From contig JBBRMF010000337.1 in NCBI GenBank assembly GCA_038230975.1, positions 1 through 5,119 on the forward strand: a DNA stretch of 5,119 nucleotides. The letters are read 5' to 3'. The position numbers and the translations under genes are program-made. The notes beneath the pieces were generated by a model. That model was not told the DNA's origin. It did not search any database and saw only the letters and a list, made by a program, of their open reading frames with translations. This DNA is from JANXVV01 sp038230975 (lineage in GTDB: Bacteria; Planctomycetota; Phycisphaerae; Tepidisphaerales; Tepidisphaeraceae). The number at the start of each line of letters is the position of its first letter. Position 1 is the first letter of the stretch. Shown piece by piece: positions 1 to 4,710 of this stretch.

Positions 1-4
1 CGAA

Positions 5-12
5 ACCTCCTA
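5..12 (-). promoter_or_regulatory. Ribosome binding site of a gene beyond the left edge
   Basis: On the minus strand the bases read TAGGAGGT, an almost perfect Shine-Dalgarno sequence. It begins three bases after the TAA stop of the lipoprotein gene. Only four bases remain before the window ends, so the start codon it serves must lie just outside. The ATG that overlaps the stop (TAATG) is followed at once by TAG and cannot be that start. The tight spacing implies that the lipoprotein gene and the unseen gene are co-transcribed and translated as neighbours. Confidence 0.7.
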
Positions 13-14
13 CA

Positions 15-524
15 TTATATAGCCGCCTGCGGCTTAGCCCTCACCTCCAGCAACGCCGCCCGATGTTCTTCCAACTCCCGGGTGACCGTCACCACCGTCT
101 GATGCGCCCGGCCCAGCTTGACCGACTGAATCACCGAAAATAAAAGCGGAATCGCCGCCGGGATCAACGAAGCCAGCATCGGGGTCCACGGAGAAGGAAT
201 CGCTCCGATCGCCACCGCCAGTGAATTTCGCAAGGCAGGGTCAGCCGCATCGTGGTTCTGTGCCGCCACCAAAGCCGCGCGGGCCACATCCAATGCCAGC
301 CGGGCCGTCTGCTCACCTTTCTCCGCCGACGCGATGACCCTCGCGGCTTCCGGATTTGCAGGCTGAGTCGTCATCGACATCTTGACCGCGGCAGTCGCCT
401 GCGTGGTGGCCGAGTAAATTTTTTCAGCAGACTGCTCATCGGTATTGAGTTGCTCGATCTGTTGCGCCGTGCAACCCACAAGCGATATCGCGCTGATCAC
501 AGAAATAATGACAAAACGATTCAT
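15..524 (-). CDS. Small lipoprotein with a second hydrophobic segment and C-terminal helix
   Basis: The predicted protein has 169 residues and belongs to no family I recognise. The N-terminus is a lipoprotein signal: MNR, a hydrophobic run, then the lipobox L15-V16-G17-C18, so signal peptidase II should cleave before Cys18 and leave a lipidated protein. Residue 19 is Thr, not Asp; under the E. coli sorting rule this favours the outer membrane. Residues 20-100 are Ala- and Gln-rich and probably helical. Residues 113-134 form a second hydrophobic, membrane-compatible stretch starting at a Trp-Thr-Pro. Residues 140-163 are charged and helical (TRELEEHRAALLEVRA), coiled-coil-like. I chose the ATG at 524 because GAGAGG stands six bases upstream (531-536) and the lipoprotein signal begins exactly there. 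The open frame continues to 692, but only by reading through a long palindrome. The gene follows the region-4-like gene and is followed within a few bases by the ribosome binding site of another gene. A holin-like or envelope-spanning role is possible but not shown. Confidence 0.75.
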   Translation of the reverse strand: MNRFVIISVISAISLVGCTAQQIEQLNTDEQSAEKIYSATTQATAAVKMSMTTQPANPEAARVIASAEKGEQTARLALDVARAALVAAQNHDAADPALRNSLAVAIGAIPSPWTPMLASLIPAAIPLLFSVIQSVKLGRAHQTVVTVTRELEEHRAALLEVRAKPQAAI

Positions 525-605
525 AGGGAACCTCTCAAAAGAATGAAGTTGGATCAAATGGGTTTGTTTTAATTTCGAACCTCCGCTGAGCTGCGGAAAG
601 AGTCC

Positions 606-690
606 GGTGCCACAGGTCGCGGTACTCCGAGACCTGTGCGTGTCCTGACACGAAGCACACAAGTCTCGGAGTACCGCGACCTGTGGCACC
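606..690. repeat. Long extragenic palindrome, CGGTACTCCG family (copy A)
   Basis: Arms 606-638 and 658-690 are reverse complements over 33 bases with one mismatch (G/A at 662). The 19-base loop (639-657) itself contains a 5-bp hairpin, CGTGT with ACACG (639-643 and 648-652). Each arm carries the core CGGTACTCCG (620-629 and, inverted, 667-676). The element begins 22 bases after the stop of the region-4-like gene and ends about 80 bases before the lipoprotein start. In a transcript crossing both genes it would fold into a very stable stem, which could end transcription or protect the upstream mRNA. No transposase is present, so a REP-like or non-autonomous mobile element is the best description. 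Confidence 0.9.
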
Positions 691-712
691 AATACGATCG
701 AAACTCAATGAA

Positions 713-979
713 TCACACGTTGTCGATGCCACTCAACTGAAATGCCGGCGAACGACGCCGAGCCGCAAGACCGGGCGGCGGTTCGATCCCCACCGCCCGA
801 AGCCGATGCCTTGCCCGCTGAACGCGCTTCTTGCTGGCCCAGTGACTGACACCATGGGCCGCACCAATCTCCGCGTGAGTCCGGCGATCTCCCCAGGCCA
901 GTGCGCATGTACGGCTCTGACGAAGCGTGAGCAAACCCGCAAGGCGATTCAGATCATTCTCAGGGCAAGCGGAAGTCAT
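713..979 (-). CDS. Small helix-turn-helix protein resembling sigma-70 region 4
   Basis: Predicted 88 residues. Residues about 16-65 fit the pattern of a sigma-70/ECF region 4: an entry helix with LTLRQ (17-21), then THAEIGAAHGVS (34-45) as the first helix and turn, then KKRVQRARHRLRA (50-62) as a very basic recognition helix. Region 2, which binds the core polymerase and the -10 box in real sigma factors, is absent, so this is probably a stand-alone DNA-binding regulator. Phage late activators such as the ArpU type share this fold, but I cannot assign it to them. The tail (66-88) is Pro- and Arg-rich with no domain I know. The ATG at 979 is preferred because GAGGAG lies nine bases upstream (989-994). 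The in-frame ATG at 1021 has GGGAA directly against it, too close to serve, and would add 14 residues. The gene lies 81 bases after the zinc-ribbon gene on the same strand, so one transcript is plausible. It may regulate the palindromic sites nearby; that is inference. Confidence 0.65.
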   Translation of the reverse strand: MTSACPENDLNRLAGLLTLRQSRTCALAWGDRRTHAEIGAAHGVSHWASKKRVQRARHRLRAVGIEPPPGLAARRRSPAFQLSGIDNV

Positions 980-1038
980 CAATTTGTTCTCCTCATAAGA
1001 AAGGCGGGGAGACTGGGACATTTCCCGTATATGCTATT

Positions 1039-1061
1039 CACATATGTGGTTTTTTGTATTT
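1039..1061. repeat. Left arm of AT-rich inverted repeat around the zinc-ribbon gene
   Basis: This 23-base arm is the reverse complement of 1653-1675 at 21 of 23 positions. The shared pattern, read on the complementary strand, is AAATAC, six A, one variable base, CACATAT, one variable base, TG. The first ten bases (1039-1048) are CACATATGTG, a perfect palindrome. The arm touches the stop codon of the zinc-ribbon gene and lies 60 bases before the start of the region-4-like gene, a possible place for an operator. Confidence 0.75.
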
Positions 1062-1579
1062 TACGTAGGCCCGAAAGAAGGATTTTGTTTCGCCTGACGA
1101 CGAACGAAAGCGGCGATCTGACGTTTCAACGTCGCTTCATCCTCCGTCGGAAGGCGCGGCTCAACGAGTCGAATCTGATAATGCTCCAAGACCCTTAACG
1201 TCTCAGCAGTGGGTGATTCAGTGGAACTCACATGCGTCTTCTCATCCGTCACCCGCACGTTGCGCGCGGCAACACAATCCTCGCAAATCATTCCGTTGCG
1301 CAGATATTGTGGTGGCACCCAGCGATTGCCACATTCCGCGCACCGCCGCATGAGCGTTCGATGCAGGCCCAGCCGTGGGGAACCACCCGGCGGATAGATC
1401 TCCGCTCGATCCAGCGCATGATCGGGACGCTTGCGATCTTTTAACCGCCCAGCATCAAACTCGGCCCAACAGCGATCGAACCAGGCAGCCGAGCAAACCA
1501 AACGCCGCAGTTTCTGCCGCAACCGGGCTTGATCGAGTGGAGTGGGAACGGATGAAGCCGTAGACCAGTGACGCGACAT
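1061..1579 (-). CDS. Zinc-ribbon protein of unknown function
   Basis: Predicted 172 residues, not recognised beyond one motif. The centre holds a CX2C-X15-CX2C zinc-binding pattern: C80, C83, C99 and C102 (CAEC ... CEDC). This is typical of a zinc ribbon that binds nucleic acid or another protein. Residues 15-50 are basic and helical with Trp33 and Trp38 in WFDRCWAEFD. Residues 146-165 are a second basic helical stretch (EDEATLKRQIAAFVRRQAKQ). No signal peptide or membrane segment is seen, so it should be cytoplasmic. The ATG at 1579 has GGAGA upstream (1584-1588) with a short spacer of four bases. It is the first gene after a good promoter at 1627-1655 and is followed by the region-4-like gene. 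Its flanks carry the two arms of an AT-rich inverted repeat. A transcription-related or phage-derived role would fit its neighbour, but nothing in the sequence proves it. Confidence 0.7.
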   Translation of the reverse strand: MSRHWSTASSVPTPLDQARLRQKLRRLVCSAAWFDRCWAEFDAGRLKDRKRPDHALDRAEIYPPGGSPRLGLHRTLMRRCAECGNRWVPPQYLRNGMICEDCVAARNVRVTDEKTHVSSTESPTAETLRVLEHYQIRLVEPRLPTEDEATLKRQIAAFVRRQAKQNPSFGPT

Positions 1580-1626
1580 GAAATCTCCAATGGATAAATA
1601 CCGTACGAAACCCTAACACATAGGAG

Positions 1627-1655
1627 ACATTACTGTATAAAAGATGCGTTGTAAA
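1627..1655 (-). promoter_or_regulatory. Sigma-70-like promoter of the zinc-ribbon gene
   Basis: On the minus strand the -35 box is TTTACA (1655-1650) and the -10 box is TAATGT (1632-1627), separated by exactly 17 bases. It sits in a clearly AT-rich stretch, unlike the rest of the window, about 50 bases before the start codon at 1579. The -35 box overlaps the inner edge of the AT-rich repeat arm at 1653-1675, so a protein bound there could block or assist polymerase. Confidence 0.55.
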
Positions 1656-1675
1656 TACAAAAAATCACATATTTG
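1653..1675. repeat. Right arm of AT-rich inverted repeat around the zinc-ribbon gene
   Basis: This arm pairs with 1039-1061 (21 of 23 bases). Its end, CACATATTTG, is an imperfect version of the palindrome CACATATGTG in the other arm. The two arms lie 591 bases apart and enclose the zinc-ribbon gene together with its promoter. They could be terminal repeats of a small cassette or a pair of operators; no target-site duplication was identified. Confidence 0.75.
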
Positions 1676-1728
1676 TTTAATTTGCGTGCGAATGAATGAT
1701 CCGTAGTTGCCGATCGCGGGTCCCCATT

Positions 1729-1749
1729 CCGTTCTCAGACTTAGAACGG
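1729..1749. repeat. Short hairpin in the intergenic region
   Basis: CCGTTCT (1729-1735) and AGAACGG (1743-1749) form a perfect 7-bp stem with a 7-base loop. On the plus strand it is followed by TTGTTTAGTT, a weak U-rich tail. No plus-strand gene precedes it, so a terminator role is unsupported. Confidence 0.4.
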
Positions 1750-1800
1750 TTGTTTAGTTAGGTCACCGAAGGGTGCGTGACGTGATCGGCGGGTATTGTC

Positions 1801-1913
1801 CCCTCTCCCGGTACTCCGGGGGAGGGAAGGGTGGGGGTCTTTTTCGAGAAATGAACGTGGTTCCGCGGACTCCCCCCCCCACCCCAACCCTCCCCCGGAG
1901 TACCGGGAGAGGG
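1801..1913. repeat. Long extragenic inverted repeat, CGGTACTCCG family (copy B)
   Basis: Arms 1801-1826 and 1888-1913 are perfect reverse complements over 26 bases. Pairing continues inward with one-base slips through G-runs and C-runs up to about 1837 and 1876. The central loop is about 40-60 bases. Each arm has the core CGGTACTCCG (1809-1818 and, inverted, 1896-1905). The element lies about 65 bases after the stop of the RCK-domain gene and upstream of the zinc-ribbon promoter, so it may insulate the two transcription units. Apparent open frames through it, with PSPGTPGEGW-like or NPPPEYRER-like translations, are products of the repeat and not genes. Confidence 0.9.
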
Positions 1914-1978
1914 AGAAATCGCAAACGCCGGAACTGCACTCACCCGTCACCGAACTCGCGTGTTCCTGTGGTTGCGAT

Positions 1979-3067
1979 TCACCGACTGCCGCAAATCGCT
2001 GCCGCCGCAAGACTCGCCACTTGTGCCGCCACGGTATGCACCACCAGCGTATCCCCCGCCGTCAGCACCGTCGCCTGCGATGGCGGTGATTCCAGCCGCC
2101 CGGCCGATGTGGTTCTGGCCAGCACCCGGCCGCTGTATCCCACTTCGACTTCCGCAACACGTTTACCATCGAGCGGGCTGCCGGGTTCGATGCGGACTTC
2201 CGCCGCCACATGCGGAATGCCGCCGATCACATAACTGCTGAGCGTTCGCGTATTCAGCGAAAGCGCAGCCACCATCGGCGCGGCCAGCGCCGACGATGAA
2301 AACGCCTCATCCACGCTCAGCGCCCCCTTGATCTTCGAAGCAATCTGTTGATCGAACAACCGCATGACCACCCGAATGCCCGGGTTGAGCCGCCGTGAAT
2401 CCAGGGCAACTTCCAGATTTGCCATGTCATCATTCGTCGCGATCACAACGGCGCGGGCATGCTTGATTCCCGCATCGATCAACGCTTGATCTTCCTTCAT
2501 ATCGCGCAAGAGAACGGCGGCCCCCAACTCGCGGGCATGAGTGAGATGCCGGCTGTCGCGATGCTTCTCCAGCACCACCACCGGCAACCCCAGCGCAATC
2601 AGTTGCTCGAGCACGCGAAAACCCAGATGACCCAGTCCGCAGAGAACGATGTGATCGCGATACGTTGAGGCCATGACGCGCATCCATTCCTTCTGACCCT
2701 GACGGCGGGAGATCATCAACAGCGCCAGCCGTACGATCCCTTCGCCGATGAGAACGAATCCAAGCACCGGGTAAATTCCGCACATCAACCCAATGCCCCA
2801 AGTCGGTGGCGTGGAATCGCGCGGCTGGGCGAGAAGCGCCATCCATGAATGATAAATCGCTTCCGCCCAGTTGAGCGGTGAACCCCCCGCAGCCGGCGTG
2901 CCTCGATAGACCGTCGCGCCCAACAGCACCGCAACCGCCAGTGCCGATAGCGTGTACCGAAATTCGCGAAGCATCACTAGCGAATAGAGCCAGGCGGTTC
3001 GCCAAAAATAACGACTCGCCGCGCAACGCGTGAAAATGAGATTGGGGCTCGTCGCGAGCTCTTGCAT
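1979..3067 (-). CDS. Potassium-channel-like membrane protein with RCK (TrkA-N/TrkA-C) module and no canonical filter
   Basis: Predicted 362 residues. Order of parts: a hydrophobic helix at about 37-54, a re-entrant pore-like segment at 68-92 (YHSWMALLAQ), a second helix at about 92-119, a basic linker (RRQGQKEW), then a TrkA-N Rossmann domain at 138-265. That domain shows GLGHLG (144-149) for dinucleotide binding and Glu167 at the end of the second strand, as in NAD(H)-preferring RCK domains. A TrkA-C-like domain follows at about 287-355. This is the layout of bacterial two-helix potassium channels gated by nucleotide or ion binding on the cytoplasmic side. The filter TVGYG is not present; the pore segment reads LLAQPRDSTPP. 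I recall related channel-like proteins with a similarly altered filter, so it may be a variant channel or a sensor that no longer conducts potassium. The start at 3067 has no clear ribosome binding site. The ATG at 2974 (331 residues) begins just before the first helix and is a real alternative, also without one. The gene stands alone on its strand. Confidence 0.85.
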   Translation of the reverse strand: MQELATSPNLIFTRCAASRYFWRTAWLYSLVMLREFRYTLSALAVAVLLGATVYRGTPAAGGSPLNWAEAIYHSWMALLAQPRDSTPPTWGIGLMCGIYPVLGFVLIGEGIVRLALLMISRRQGQKEWMRVMASTYRDHIVLCGLGHLGFRVLEQLIALGLPVVVLEKHRDSRHLTHARELGAAVLLRDMKEDQALIDAGIKHARAVVIATNDDMANLEVALDSRRLNPGIRVVMRLFDQQIASKIKGALSVDEAFSSSALAAPMVAALSLNTRTLSSYVIGGIPHVAAEVRIEPGSPLDGKRVAEVEVGYSGRVLARTTSAGRLESPPSQATVLTAGDTLVVHTVAAQVASLAAAAICGSR

Positions 3068-3077
3068 GAGTCTGCGG

Positions 3078-3131
3078 ATTGTACTTCAAACCGGCGTAAA
3101 AGTGTGAACGCTCTACGGTACTGTCACACTT
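3078..3131 (-). promoter_or_regulatory. Dyad and possible promoter of the RCK-domain gene
   Basis: AAGTGTGA (3100-3107) and TCACACTT (3124-3131) are a perfect 8-bp inverted pair, 16 bases apart. Between this pair and the start codon, the minus strand carries TACAAT (3083-3078), a good -10 box. The best -35 is TTCACA, 19 bases upstream and overlapping the inner dyad arm; that spacing is longer than usual. Transcription would begin near 3071, only a few bases before the ATG at 3067, or about 97 bases before the ATG at 2974. The half-sites resemble CRP half-sites, but the spacing is wrong for CRP. Confidence 0.35.
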
Positions 3132-3155
3132 CTAACAGAGGGCAGCGTCGAATCG

Positions 3156-3189
3156 GGTGCCAAAGGTCGCGGTACTCCGAGACCTGTGC
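3156..3189. repeat. Solo arm of the copy-A repeat
   Basis: These 34 bases match the left arm of the palindrome at 606-639 with a single difference (CAAAGG for CACAGG), including the core CGGTACTCCG at 3170-3179. No inverted partner is found nearby, so this is a lone arm or a decayed copy. The open frame running through it (starting MPKVAVLRDLC) is an echo of the repeat: the same residues VAVLRDLC appear in the false extension of the lipoprotein gene. Confidence 0.88.
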
Positions 3190-3253
3190 TATCCGGCGCA
3201 TGTAAGTGAATCCGCTATAGAAGCCCCGGTCTACGGGCGTTCGGTTCCAAAGA

Positions 3254-3278
3254 AAACCCCGCAGTCATTGCGGGGTTT
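3254..3278. terminator. Rho-independent-type terminator hairpin
   Basis: AAACCCCGCA (3254-3263) pairs perfectly with TGCGGGGTTT (3269-3278) around the loop GTCAT. It is followed by GTTCTT on the plus strand and by TTCTTT on the minus strand, so it could work both ways. No gene is evident immediately upstream on either strand. It may end a short or unrecognised transcript from 3090-3250, or stop read-through from the minus strand into the RCK-domain gene. Confidence 0.65.
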
Positions 3279-3477
3279 GTTCTTGCCTCGGCGGGTGGCA
3301 GGTGTCGGGTGGGTGTACTCCTCCACGGCCTTCAATTGGCGGCATGAGGCAAACGGTGGCTGATTGAACGCACTCTACCTGCTCGAAATGCAGCGCAGAG
3401 ACAGAGCGGAAAAAACAGAAGATTGTTCGTGAGGGTCAAACCCGCACCTTCTTCTTGAATTCTCCGACCCGTCTTCG
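3279..3477. other. Intergenic stretch without a recognised gene
   Basis: This stretch lies between the terminator hairpin and the first small membrane protein. The first part (3285-3330) is rich in GGTGG and GGGTG runs and could be a decayed repeat. No open frame with a credible ribosome binding site was found on either strand, and no tRNA-like cloverleaf. The promoter of the small-protein genes downstream may lie here, but I see no convincing -35/-10 pair. Confidence 0.5.
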
Positions 3478-3489
3478 ATGATACTCATC

Positions 3490-3642
3490 ATGGATTACGA
3501 GCGACATCCACCGCGCCCAACTGTATCCTTCTGGATGTACTTCATCTACGACCCTTGCTATCTAAAATGGTGGCTCCTGATGGCTATCGCTGCCGGCTTC
3601 CTCTTCGTCATGTATGTAATGATTGGCTTTGCCATGGGATGA
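3490..3642 (+). CDS. 50-residue predicted single-pass membrane protein
   Basis: The frame gives 50 residues. A polar, proline-containing head (MDYERHPPRPTVS) is followed by an aromatic segment (FWMYFIYDPCYLKWW, 14-28) and a membrane helix at about 27-48. It ends a few bases after FAMG. The sharp division into a polar head and one hydrophobic helix, ending at a natural stop, argues for a real protein. An in-frame ATG at 3478 would add four residues (MILI), and a stop at 3430 limits any further extension. Neither ATG has a clear ribosome binding site, which lowers confidence. It is the first of three small membrane proteins in the same direction, with 165 bases before the next. I do not recognise the family. 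Confidence 0.45.
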   Translation: MDYERHPPRPTVSFWMYFIYDPCYLKWWLLMAIAAGFLFVMYVMIGFAMG

Positions 3643-3743
3643 AAACGAAGGGATACTCCCCATTCAGGAATAAGGGTCCCCTTTTCCTTCTCGTCCTTCG
3701 ATGCAAGGGTCCCTGCGGCATTGCAATGACTGCAAGAATCGTC

Positions 3744-3778
3744 TCGAATGTGAAACGACATTCGATCGCGCAACGCGA
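3744..3778. repeat. Two adjacent hairpins ahead of the second small membrane gene
   Basis: TCGAATGT (3744-3751) and ACATTCGA (3758-3765) form a perfect 8-bp stem with a 6-base loop. Directly next to it TCGCG (3766-3770) and CGCGA (3774-3778) form a second, small stem. They precede the ribosome binding site at 3797-3802 by about 20 bases. They could be a leader structure affecting translation, or the remnant of a terminator after the 50-residue gene. Confidence 0.4.
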
Positions 3779-3807
3779 AAAAAAGTAATGACATAAGGAA
3801 AGAATCA

Positions 3808-4047
3808 ATGACCGCAAAAGAATCGTTCGGGCGTGTCGTGCGCACCATCGGGTTGATCGGTACACTCTGGGGACTCTTTGGTTTCATCTGGGGAATACTC
3901 GCAAGCGTCAGTGCGGTTTTCCGCATTCCGTCTTCGACACCGGCAACGCAACTCGTCTTCGGAATTCTCTATTCGGCAATGGGCCTGATTTTCTTAAAGC
4001 GCCCGGACCGCATCGTCGCTTTCGCCTATGGCAAAGAACCGGTGTGA
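3808..4047 (+). CDS. 79-residue predicted two-helix membrane protein
   Basis: Predicted 79 residues with two hydrophobic helices at about 13-37 (TIGLIGTLWGLFGFIWGILASVS) and 46-63 (ATQLVFGILYSAMGLIFL), joined by a short loop with FRIPSSTP. The basic N-terminus and the KRPDR after helix 2 suggest that both ends face the cytoplasm. The start is well supported: AAGGAAAG (3795-3802) stands five bases before the ATG. Proteins of this size and shape, opening with an RTIGL-like helix, are common as uncharacterised paralogues in Planctomycetota as far as I remember. No catalytic residues are seen. It is flanked by two other small membrane proteins in the same direction, but the gaps of about 160 bases do not prove an operon. 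Confidence 0.75.
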   Translation: MTAKESFGRVVRTIGLIGTLWGLFGFIWGILASVSAVFRIPSSTPATQLVFGILYSAMGLIFLKRPDRIVAFAYGKEPV

Positions 4048-4193
4048 TTCATCAACGATATTCTTGCCCGACCAAGCCGTTGGAGTGAAAACGGGTTTTG
4101 GCATCCAGTGGGGGCAGCAAAGAATTATCCGGCATGTAAAAGCAAACATCGTCATTGAAATGGCGACCAGCGGTTTATTGCTGATTCAGGCGG

Positions 4194-4199
4194 TATACT
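4194..4199 (+). promoter_or_regulatory. Possible -10 box for a leaderless transcript
   Basis: TATACT matches the -10 consensus at five of six positions and ends eight bases before the ATG at 4208. Transcription would therefore start at or within a base or two of the start codon. There is no Shine-Dalgarno sequence in the intervening ATCATCC, which fits a leaderless mRNA. No good -35 box is found at 16-18 bases upstream. Confidence 0.35.
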
Positions 4200-4207
4200 G
4201 ATCATCC

Positions 4208-4555
4208 ATGTTCAGCCATCTAAAGAACGAACTGAATACGCCGGTCGGCAGAGGCCAAGTCATCTACACGGCGGTGATCGTTGTTCTGCTTGCGGGTCTG
4301 GACAATTACGACAAGAAGTTGTCTCACTATTTTTTTCTCGGGTACACCGCGTTGTATCTGTTGGCGTTTCTAATCTGGTTGCTGACGTGGCGATTTAAAG
4401 TTGTAAGACATTTCGTTGGCACCGTTTTACTTCACGTCATCCCGCGATCGATCCAACAGAAAATGATCGCAAACCACCGCCAGTCGCGGCAAACTGGTTC
4501 AGAAAATTCGACCACCGAAAAGGCACCGGTAATCTATTGTCGAAGTCGACTCTAA
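4208..4555 (+). CDS. 115-residue predicted membrane protein with basic C-terminal tail
   Basis: Predicted 115 residues. Helix 1 spans about 17-33 (QVIYTAVIVVLLAGLDN) and helix 2 about 41-61 (YFFLGYTALYLLAFLIWLLTW), joined by the polar loop DNYDKKLSH. A third, weaker hydrophobic stretch lies at 68-79 (HFVGTVLLHVIP) after the basic RFKVVR. The tail from 80 is polar and basic and likely cytoplasmic. No domain is recognised. The ATG at 4208 lacks a ribosome binding site but sits just after a TATACT box. No internal ATG gives a complete first helix, so this start is the best. The gene ends in TAA at 4553-4555 and is followed by 500 bases of repeats. Base use looks more AT-rich than in the RCK-domain gene. 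Confidence 0.6.
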   Translation: MFSHLKNELNTPVGRGQVIYTAVIVVLLAGLDNYDKKLSHYFFLGYTALYLLAFLIWLLTWRFKVVRHFVGTVLLHVIPRSIQQKMIANHRQSRQTGSENSTTEKAPVIYCRSRL

Positions 4556-4646
4556 ATCGGCCCCACCCGCTGCGCGTGGATATGTGAAAGAACTGACGCA
4601 TTCGCGGCGGAGTCCATCCACTCCAGGCGTTCGTCTTCCTCGCTTC

Positions 4647-4674
4647 CGGAACTCCGGGGGAGGGTTGGGGCGGG
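4647..4674. repeat. Solo arm of the copy-B repeat
   Basis: The stretch starts with CGGAACTCCG, one base different from the family core, and continues with GGGGAGGGTTGGGGCGGGGG. This matches the reverse complement of the right arm at 1876-1905 nearly base for base. No partner arm of the form CCCTCCCCCGGAGT occurs nearby, so it is a single arm. It lies 37 bases before a different, larger palindrome. Reading frames across it are repeat artefacts. Confidence 0.8.
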
Positions 4675-4710
4675 GGCTTGGCGTTCTGGTGGAAAAGTCT
4701 TCGGGTTGGT

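Noticed and set aside
525..692. N-terminal extension of the lipoprotein frame by 56 residues
   Set aside because: It reads through the long palindrome, has no ribosome binding site, and buries a textbook lipoprotein signal that begins at the ATG at 524 behind GAGAGG.
683..1198. 171-residue plus-strand frame
   Set aside because: It lies antisense to the region-4-like gene and part of the zinc-ribbon gene, has a low-complexity basic translation without domain features, and lacks a ribosome binding site.
1741..2241. Several overlapping frames on both strands across copy B
   Set aside because: Their translations (PSPGTPGEG, NPPPEYRER) come from the inverted repeat and its G/C runs; the rest is antisense to the end of the RCK-domain gene.
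2430..3089. 219-residue minus-strand frame
   Set aside because: It is the shifted frame of the RCK-domain gene; only the 1979-3067 frame shows helices and the GLGHLG site.
3190..3280. Possible tRNA before the terminator
   Set aside because: GGTTCCAA resembles a T-loop, but no acceptor stem, anticodon arm or D-arm can be formed around it.
3157..3363. 68-residue plus-strand frame
   Set aside because: It begins inside the solo repeat arm (VAVLRDLC) and runs through the terminator hairpin, with no ribosome binding site.
3558..3926. 122-residue minus-strand frame
   Set aside because: It runs antisense through the 50-residue and 79-residue membrane protein genes and has no recognisable features or ribosome binding site.
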